Shown here piece by piece: positions 6,583 to 10,904 of a stretch of DNA of 10,904 nt (within the stretch, counting starts at the first letter, position 1; each line of letters opens with the position of its first letter). The DNA is from Desulfobulbus sp. GTDB taxonomy: Bacteria > Desulfobacterota > Desulfobulbia > Desulfobulbales > Desulfobulbaceae. The stretch lies in contig JAUVLX010000094.1 of assembly GCA_030600525.1 (NCBI GenBank), forward strand, positions 1 through 10,904, in the 5' to 3' direction. Under the pieces are notes generated by a model. The model was given only the letters and a program-made list of their open reading frames with translations. It searched no databases and was not told the origin of the DNA. The translations under genes and the position numbers were made by a program.

Positions 6583-8415
6583 CTACTCCTGCCACCAGGT
6601 GTAGAGAAATTGCTCGTAATTATAGTATAGTGGGAGAGTTTGAGGATGCTTTAATCGCACATCATAGGCAAGTCGATGATCGGCAAGATACCAGTTAGGC
6701 ACCACATAGTAGCCATACCAAAGGACCCTGTCAAGCGCTCGACTAGCTGAAACCAACTGCACCCTATCCTCAGCATAGATAATTTTTTCCACCAAATCGT
6801 CAACCACCGGCTCCTGTACCCCTGCTATATTTTTGGAACCTTTATTAACTGCGGCAGATGCTGTCCAGTAATCACGCTGTTCATTGCCAGGCGACTGGGA
6901 CTGCCCAAAAACGGAGACCGTCATGTCAAAGTCAAAATTCTTTATTCTGTCGGTATACAGTGCTGGATCAATGGTCCGGTACGTTACATCGATACCTAGT
7001 CTTTTCAAATTCTTGACATAGGCCGCCATCACCCGTTCAAAAGATGGACTGACAAGCAGAATTTCAAAACGAAAGGGTTGATTATCGGCATTAACCAATA
7101 CTCCTTCTCGGACCGACCACCCCTCTTCTTCAAGCATCTGTTTAGCCTTGCGCATATTTATCCTCAAACTTCCAGGGGGAACAGTCGTTGGCGGGGAAAG
7201 TGGCTGCGTGAAAACCTCGGATGGCAAATGATCCCGGAAGGGTTCAAGCATTTCTAGCTCCAAACCTGTCGGTATCCCCTGGGCGGCTAGCTCTGAATTG
7301 GCGAAAAATGAGCTATTGCGGGTATATTGATTAAAAAACAATGCATTATTAGACCACTCAAAGTCAAATGCAAGGCCAAGAGCCTGCCGCACCCTGGGAT
7401 TGGAGAACAATTGTTTCCTGGTATTAAAAACAAATCCCTGCATACCTGCATTATTGTGGTGCGGAAAGGAAGTTTTCAACAACTCCTTGCTACTGAATCG
7501 TCTCCCGACTAAATCTCGCTGCCACTGTTTGGCAATATTGACATACATCACGTCAAATTCACCTGCTTTAAAAGCTTCAACACTGACAACCTGATCTTTA
7601 AAGTACTTCACGGTTATTGTATCAAAATTAAACATCCCTTTACGGACCGGATGATTTTTGGCCCAATAGTCGGGGTTTCTTTTATAGCTTATCGATTTAC
7701 CAGGATTAATATCAGCTACTATATAAGGGCCAGACCCGATAGGAACAGCCATGCCCTCTTCTCCGCTCTTGGTCGAAAAGGGATGTTTCTGGTAAAATCG
7801 CTTATTTAGGACTGGGAGCTGACCTGCTATCATGTGCAATTCACGGTTCATCTGGGAAAAATTAAAGCGGATCACCAGCGGACTCAAAATTTCGGCATCT
7901 TCAATATCTCTGAGATATATCTGGTAAAAAGGATGCGCAGCACTGCTTTTCAACGTCTGCAAAGAAAAAAGGACATCCTGGGCAGTAATAGGTGTCCCAT
8001 CTGCAAACCGCGCCTGTTCATCCAGAGTGAATGTTACTGATTTTTTATCTGGAGCCAGTGCAATATCCTTGGCAATAAGTCCGTAATTTGCAAAAGGTTC
8101 GTCCAAACTGGGAACCGTCAGGGTCTCAAACACTAAGGATGAAAGCCCTAAGGGTGCTGCGCCTCTCAATGTAAACGGATTAAGCTTGTCAAAACTGCCC
8201 AGATCATGGAGAACAAGCTTCCCTCCCTTTTTTGCATCAGGAGAGGTGTAGGCAAAACGCTCGAAGTCGGGTGGGTATTTCAAAGTACCGTCAAGGCTCT
8301 CTCCATGGGCAGCAAAACAGGAAGACAAAATTGCTCCCTGCCAGCAGCACAACAGAAAAAGATACATACAAAGCAGCCCTTGCCGGGCAATCTGGTTCAG
8401 TATTTTTTTTTGCAT
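6583..8415 (-). CDS. yejA: YejA-type oligopeptide ABC transporter substrate-binding protein (SBP family 5)
   Basis: From the ATG at 8415 the protein is 610 residues, close to E. coli YejA (604). A TTG at 8487 would add 24 residues in front of the signal peptide and is rejected. The N-terminus has a basic start (MQKKILNQIARQG) and a hydrophobic core (14-36). LSSC (30-33) fits a lipobox, so a lipoprotein is possible; cleavage near Ala35-Ala36 is the alternative. Family features include FADGTPITAQDVLFSLQ (137-153), IGSGPYIV (226-233), YKRNPDYW (244-251), and the YejA-like segment PRVRQALGLAFDFEWSNNAL (340-359) followed by FFANSELAAQGIP (370-382). It would capture peptides or peptide-like compounds (microcin C-type substrates in E. 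coli) outside the inner membrane. No yejBEF permease or ATPase genes lie beside it. Its ribosome-binding site is weak (GAAGAG). A run of nine A covers codons 2-5. Confidence 0.9.
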   Translation of the reverse strand: MQKKILNQIARQGLLCMYLFLLCCWQGAILSSCFAAHGESLDGTLKYPPDFERFAYTSPDAKKGGKLVLHDLGSFDKLNPFTLRGAAPLGLSSLVFETLTVPSLDEPFANYGLIAKDIALAPDKKSVTFTLDEQARFADGTPITAQDVLFSLQTLKSSAAHPFYQIYLRDIEDAEILSPLVIRFNFSQMNRELHMIAGQLPVLNKRFYQKHPFSTKSGEEGMAVPIGSGPYIVADINPGKSISYKRNPDYWAKNHPVRKGMFNFDTITVKYFKDQVVSVEAFKAGEFDVMYVNIAKQWQRDLVGRRFSSKELLKTSFPHHNNAGMQGFVFNTRKQLFSNPRVRQALGLAFDFEWSNNALFFNQYTRNSSFFANSELAAQGIPTGLELEMLEPFRDHLPSEVFTQPLSPPTTVPPGSLRINMRKAKQMLEEEGWSVREGVLVNADNQPFRFEILLVSPSFERVMAAYVKNLKRLGIDVTYRTIDPALYTDRIKNFDFDMTVSVFGQSQSPGNEQRDYWTASAAVNKGSKNIAGVQEPVVDDLVEKIIYAEDRVQLVSASRALDRVLWYGYYVVPNWYLADHRLAYDVRLKHPQTLPLYYNYEQFLYTWWQE

Positions 8416-8487
8416 AGTATACTCTTCACGAGGTAAACGGGCAGCATGTAGTCCGTTGGGGAGTGTTATCAAACAGCAAAAATACAA

Positions 8488-8501
8488 ACCTGAGCTCAGG
8501 T
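8488..8501. promoter_or_regulatory. Perfect 14-bp palindrome ACCTGAGCTCAGGT upstream of the yejA-type gene
   Basis: The palindrome is exact and has no spacer. It lies about 73 bases upstream of the ATG at 8415, next to an AT-only stretch that could be the -10 region of that gene. On the minus strand it would then cover the transcription start, a typical repressor position. No known regulator consensus is assigned. Confidence 0.35.
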
Positions 8502-8662
8502 AATATATATACTGGATACCCTACATTCCTAAACTCAGTAAGTAAGCATAGCTTTAAATATGAAGCGACGACTTTTGGCTATCTCCGCAGTCATTATAAG
8601 CAATCACACCGCTTCTGTACAGGTGTTACCAGGAAGTTACCTCCTTCTTTTTAAGGAAAAAA

Positions 8663-8689
8663 TTGACGAATTTTCACTCTACGTGTAAT
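8663..8689 (+). promoter_or_regulatory. Candidate promoter for the leuC-leuD genes
   Basis: TTGACG (8663-8668) and TGTAAT (8684-8689) each match five of six sigma-70 consensus positions, but the 15-base spacer is two shorter than ideal. The leader would be about 93 bases and contain the dyad at 8729-8747. Confidence 0.4.
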
Positions 8690-8728
8690 TACTGTTGCTT
8701 TATTAAATCTTGCCTCTCAAGACAAACC

Positions 8729-8747
8729 GGCACCTGTAACAGCTGCC
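8729..8747. promoter_or_regulatory. 19-base near-perfect dyad in the leuC leader
   Basis: GGCACCTGTAACAGCTGCC is symmetric about its central A at every position except one C/C pair. It lies downstream of the candidate promoter and 41 bases before the leuC-type start. The odd-length symmetry with essentially no loop favours a protein-binding operator over an RNA hairpin. Confidence 0.4.
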
Positions 8748-8788
8748 TGTCTGATCAAAATATTTCCCTTTGATTCCTGGAGTAAAAA

Positions 8789-10075
8789 ATGGGACAAACC
8801 ATTACCGAAAAAATCTTTGCTGCCCATAGACGAGATACCCCTGCCCCTGGCAACATGGTGCTTGATCTTGACGTTATAATGTGCCACGAAATCACCACTC
8901 CCATAGCCATTATGGACCTAGTGGAGAAAGGTATGGATCGTGTCTGCGATCCGACCAAAATTAAGGCTGTCATTGATCACGTTACTCCTGCCAAAGACAG
9001 CAAAACTGCCACCCAAGCCAAAATCATGCGCGACTGGGCAGCTCGACACGATATAAAAGATTTTTTTGATATCGGCCAAAATGGCGTCTGCCATGCCCTC
9101 TTTCCCGAAAAAGGATTTATCCGCCCAGGGTACACCGTCATCATGGGAGATTCCCATACCTGCACCCATGGTGCGTTCGGTGCTTTTGCTGCTGGAGTCG
9201 GCACTACCGACCTGGAAGTGGGCATCCTCAAAGGAGTGTGCGCTTTCAGAGCGCCACAGTCCCTAAAGATAGAGGTGACAGGAACTCTGCAATCTGGAGT
9301 GGTTGCCAAGGATATAATTCTTCATATCATCAAGCAGCTCACAGTAAATGGCGCAACCGACATGGTCATTGAATTCTGTGGCCCGGTGATAACCGCAATG
9401 AATATGTCTTCCCGGATGACACTGTGTAACATGGCCGTAGAAGCAGGTGCCACCTCCGGTGTATGCCTCCCCGACGAGGTTACCGCCCAATATCTCTGGC
9501 CCTTCATCAAAGATGAATATGACACAATTGAAGCAGCGGTCAATGATTTTACAAAATGGCATTCCGATGCAGACGCTCTGTATGCAAAAAATCTTCATGT
9601 GGATGTAACCGATCTCCCCCCACAGGTAACTTACGGCTACAGGCCAGACAATGTTAAGGATATCGACGAGCTTTCCGGTACTAAAATTGACCAAGTCTAT
9701 ATCGGCAGCTGTACCAACGGACGAATTGAAGATGTCCGCGAAGCTGCAGCCATACTCAAGGGAAAAGTATTAGCTCCCGGAGTCCGTGGCATCCTGACTC
9801 CAGCCACCCCGAGTATTTACTCACAAGCCTTGGAAGAAGGGCTGATTAAGATCTTCATGGACAGTGGTTTTTGCGTCCTCAATCCCACATGCGGCGCCTG
9901 TCTGGGCATGAGCAGTGGTGTCCTTGCCGAGGGTGAGGTCTGCGCTTCAACAACCAATCGAAATTTTAACGGCAGGATGGGCAAGGGCGGTATGGTCCAC
10001 CTGATGAGTCCGGCAAGTGCGGCTGCGGCAGCTGTTACCGGCGTCATCACAGATCCACGGCAATTGTCAAGCTAA
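8789..10075 (+). CDS. leuC: 3-isopropylmalate dehydratase / homoaconitase-family large subunit
   Basis: The 428-residue protein has the length of the short, two-subunit (LeuC2/HACN) branch of the aconitase family. These enzymes hydrate and dehydrate 2-hydroxy acids with a [4Fe-4S] cluster. The expected cluster cysteines are present: C308 in IGSCTNGR and C368/C371 in NPTCGACLGM. Other family motifs are MGDSHTCTHGAFGAFAAGVG (119-138), TPATPSIYSQALEEGL (337-352) and RNFNGRMG (391-398) near the C-terminus. The start is supported by GGAG at 8779-8782. The small subunit follows after a gap of 122 bases. Leucine biosynthesis (2- to 3-isopropylmalate) is the default call. Homoaconitase or another chain-extension reaction is possible because the next gene is a 2-aminoadipate-type aminotransferase. 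The symbol marks the family, not a proven substrate. Confidence 0.88.
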   Translation: MGQTITEKIFAAHRRDTPAPGNMVLDLDVIMCHEITTPIAIMDLVEKGMDRVCDPTKIKAVIDHVTPAKDSKTATQAKIMRDWAARHDIKDFFDIGQNGVCHALFPEKGFIRPGYTVIMGDSHTCTHGAFGAFAAGVGTTDLEVGILKGVCAFRAPQSLKIEVTGTLQSGVVAKDIILHIIKQLTVNGATDMVIEFCGPVITAMNMSSRMTLCNMAVEAGATSGVCLPDEVTAQYLWPFIKDEYDTIEAAVNDFTKWHSDADALYAKNLHVDVTDLPPQVTYGYRPDNVKDIDELSGTKIDQVYIGSCTNGRIEDVREAAAILKGKVLAPGVRGILTPATPSIYSQALEEGLIKIFMDSGFCVLNPTCGACLGMSSGVLAEGEVCASTTNRNFNGRMGKGGMVHLMSPASAAAAAVTGVITDPRQLSS

Positions 10076-10085
10076 ACATATTTCA

Positions 10086-10170
10086 ATGCCCTGCCAGTTG
10101 AAAGGGCATCGACAGGTAGCCATAAAAAAATAAAGGCCGTGGATTTGAGAATAGCACCCTCAAGACCACG
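10086..10170 (+). other. Two hairpins in the leuC-leuD gap
   Basis: The first hairpin is ATGCCCT (10086-10092) with AGGGCAT (10103-10109), perfect over seven pairs. The second is CGTGGATTTGAG (10138-10149) with CTCAAGACCACG (10159-10170), twelve pairs with one mismatch and one wobble around a nine-base loop. Neither is followed by a T tract, so they are probably mRNA structures that set the ratio or stability of the two messages. This role is inferred. Confidence 0.4.
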
Positions 10171-10197
10171 ACCCGACCATAAAAATCAAGAGGCACA

Positions 10198-10740
10198 ATG
10201 ACAATGAAACGCTTTGGCGGCCAGGCAACCTTTATCGACAGAGATGATATCAACACAGATGAGATCATTCCGGCTAAATACCTCACAGAAATCACCAAAA
10301 TCGCCCTCAAGCCACACTTGCTTGAAGATCTGCACTTGGAAGGCCAGCTTTTCGATCCTCAAGCAGACGAAATCCAAAATGCCAATGTGCTGGTAACCCG
10401 CTCGAACTTTGGATGCGGATCCTCCCGTGAGCATGCTGTATGGGCGCTGGAGGTAAACGATATCAACCTGGTGATAGGTAAGAGTTTTGCCCGAATATTT
10501 CGGCAAAACATGTTCAACTGCGGGATTCTCGCTATAGAGTTACAACAGTCCGATTTGGACGTGCTCTTTGCTATGCCAGGTGAAATTACAATCAGCGTTG
10601 ATCTGGAACTGGAAGCCATCACAGCGATCAGTGATGCTCCCGAAACAGAAGCACACACCAGCCCCTTTACCTTAAATGGTTTTGACAAGAAACTGGTTGC
10701 AGCAGGCGGCTGGCTCAACTTTGCCGATCAAAACTACTGA
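10198..10740 (+). CDS. leuD: 3-isopropylmalate dehydratase / homoaconitase-family small subunit
   Basis: The 180-residue swivelling-domain subunit completes the active site of the large subunit encoded just upstream. DRDDINTDEIIPAKYL (14-29) is the family's N-terminal motif and NFGCGSSREHAVWALE (69-84) is the substrate-binding loop with the conserved GSSREHA. GKSFARIFRQNMFNCGIL (93-110) follows as expected. The loop after IIPAKYL, thought to govern substrate choice in this family, reads YLTEITK and does not settle the substrate. AAGAGG at 10188-10193 lies four bases before the chosen ATG. A second ATG two codons later (10204) is ten bases from it and equally possible, giving 178 residues. Confidence 0.88.
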   Translation: MTMKRFGGQATFIDRDDINTDEIIPAKYLTEITKIALKPHLLEDLHLEGQLFDPQADEIQNANVLVTRSNFGCGSSREHAVWALEVNDINLVIGKSFARIFRQNMFNCGILAIELQQSDLDVLFAMPGEITISVDLELEAITAISDAPETEAHTSPFTLNGFDKKLVAAGGWLNFADQNY

Positions 10741-10794
10741 TTCTGCACTTTTTCTGTTTTCAAACCACTAATCTCAGATCACCCTATATCTACC

Positions 10795-10904
10795 ATGGAC
10801 ACCCTCTTTTCAGATAGAATTTCAGATGTTCCTCAATCGTTTATACGTGAGATACTCAAAGTAACCCTTGACGACTCTATTATCTCATTTGCAGGAGGGC
10901 TTCC
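10795..10904 (+). CDS. PLP-dependent aminotransferase, 2-aminoadipate aminotransferase-like, N-terminal part
   Basis: Only 36 complete codons are inside the window before the right edge. The visible start, MDTLFSDRISDVPQSFIREI and on to SIISFAGGLP (the last codon incomplete but CC-, hence Pro), has the 'FAGGLP' opening of fold-type I aminotransferases of the LysN/MocR-like class, where these proteins begin directly with the aminotransferase domain. It is 54 bases after leuD on the same strand and probably cotranscribed. A clear ribosome-binding site is missing, but no in-frame alternative start is nearby. Members use 2-aminoadipate, leucine or aromatic amino acids, so a transamination step ending the 2-oxoacid pathway of its neighbours is plausible. 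The catalytic lysine lies outside the window. Confidence 0.75.
   Translation, partial: MDTLFSDRISDVPQSFIREILKVTLDDSIISFAGGL

Larger units (their letters stand above)
8416..8788. other. Divergent intergenic region between yejA-type and leuC-type genes
   Basis: These 373 bases separate the two divergent genes and must hold both promoters. Seen here: an ATATATATA stretch (8503-8511) that could act as a -10 element for the minus-strand gene, a 14-base palindrome beside it, a candidate plus-strand promoter (8663-8689), and a 19-base dyad nearer the leuC-type start (8729-8747). TACAGGTG (8618-8625) and CACCTGTA (8731-8738) are exact reverse complements but far apart. No RNA gene or supportable small protein was found. 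Confidence 0.5.

Noticed and set aside
8416..8487. N-terminal extension of the yejA-type gene from a TTG codon
   Set aside because: It would put 24 residues before a typical signal peptide. The ATG at 8415 gives the family length and a proper signal sequence.
8634..8653. Terminator-like GAAG...CTTC stem followed by T5
   Set aside because: The stem has only four pairs, and no plus-strand gene lies upstream for it to terminate.

Overview
The window looks like part of the chromosome of an anaerobic Desulfobacterota-type bacterium, probably close to Desulfobulbaceae/Desulfocapsaceae. The evidence is the combination of a transcarboxylase-type methylmalonyl-CoA module with succinyl-CoA synthetase, an anaerobe-style aconitase-family LeuC/LeuD pair, and a P-loop/Asp23 fusion protein of a kind I associate with anaerobic Firmicutes and deltaproteobacteria. 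The taxonomic call is inference from protein style; no rRNA marker is present.

Positions 1-4415 (minus strand) hold a five-gene cluster. In transcription order it is sucC, sucD, a 12S-type carboxyltransferase (mmdA-like), a 65-69 residue Ala/Met-rich small protein, and the N-terminal 100 residues of a 5S-type carboxyltransferase subunit (pyruvate carboxylase/oxaloacetate decarboxylase alpha family) that runs off the left edge. Together these fit the succinate-propionate (methylmalonyl-CoA) pathway. The 12S subunit would move the carboxyl group between methylmalonyl-CoA and biotin, the 5S subunit between biotin and pyruvate/oxaloacetate, and SucCD would interconvert succinate and succinyl-CoA with ADP/ATP. 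The biotin carrier is not seen and may lie beyond the edge. Direction (propionate formation or oxidation) cannot be decided from the sequence.

Positions 4416-5280 are an 865-base spacer with no convincing gene. It holds a possible sucC promoter with an adjoining dyad, a group of competing short helices near 4639-4749, and a perfect 14-bp inverted repeat at 5010-5049 that could end transcription from the next gene. Positions 5281-6246 (minus) encode the P-loop NTPase fused to an Asp23/Gls24-like domain. After a 336-base spacer, 6583-8415 (minus) encodes a YejA-type oligopeptide-binding protein with no permease or ATPase genes beside it.

Positions 8416-8788 are a divergent intergenic region with two operator-like palindromes. 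From 8789 the plus strand carries the large and small subunits of an isopropylmalate dehydratase/homoaconitase-family enzyme, separated by an unusual 122-base hairpin-rich gap. Last comes the first 36 residues of a PLP-dependent aminotransferase of the 2-aminoadipate aminotransferase (LysN/MocR-like) type, cut by the right edge. This right-hand group points to leucine or a related 2-oxoacid chain-extension pathway.

No rRNA, tRNA, CRISPR array, insertion sequence or frameshifted gene was recognised. The strongest candidates for something little described are the P-loop/Asp23 fusion, the small protein in the transcarboxylase operon, and the structured spacer upstream of sucC.
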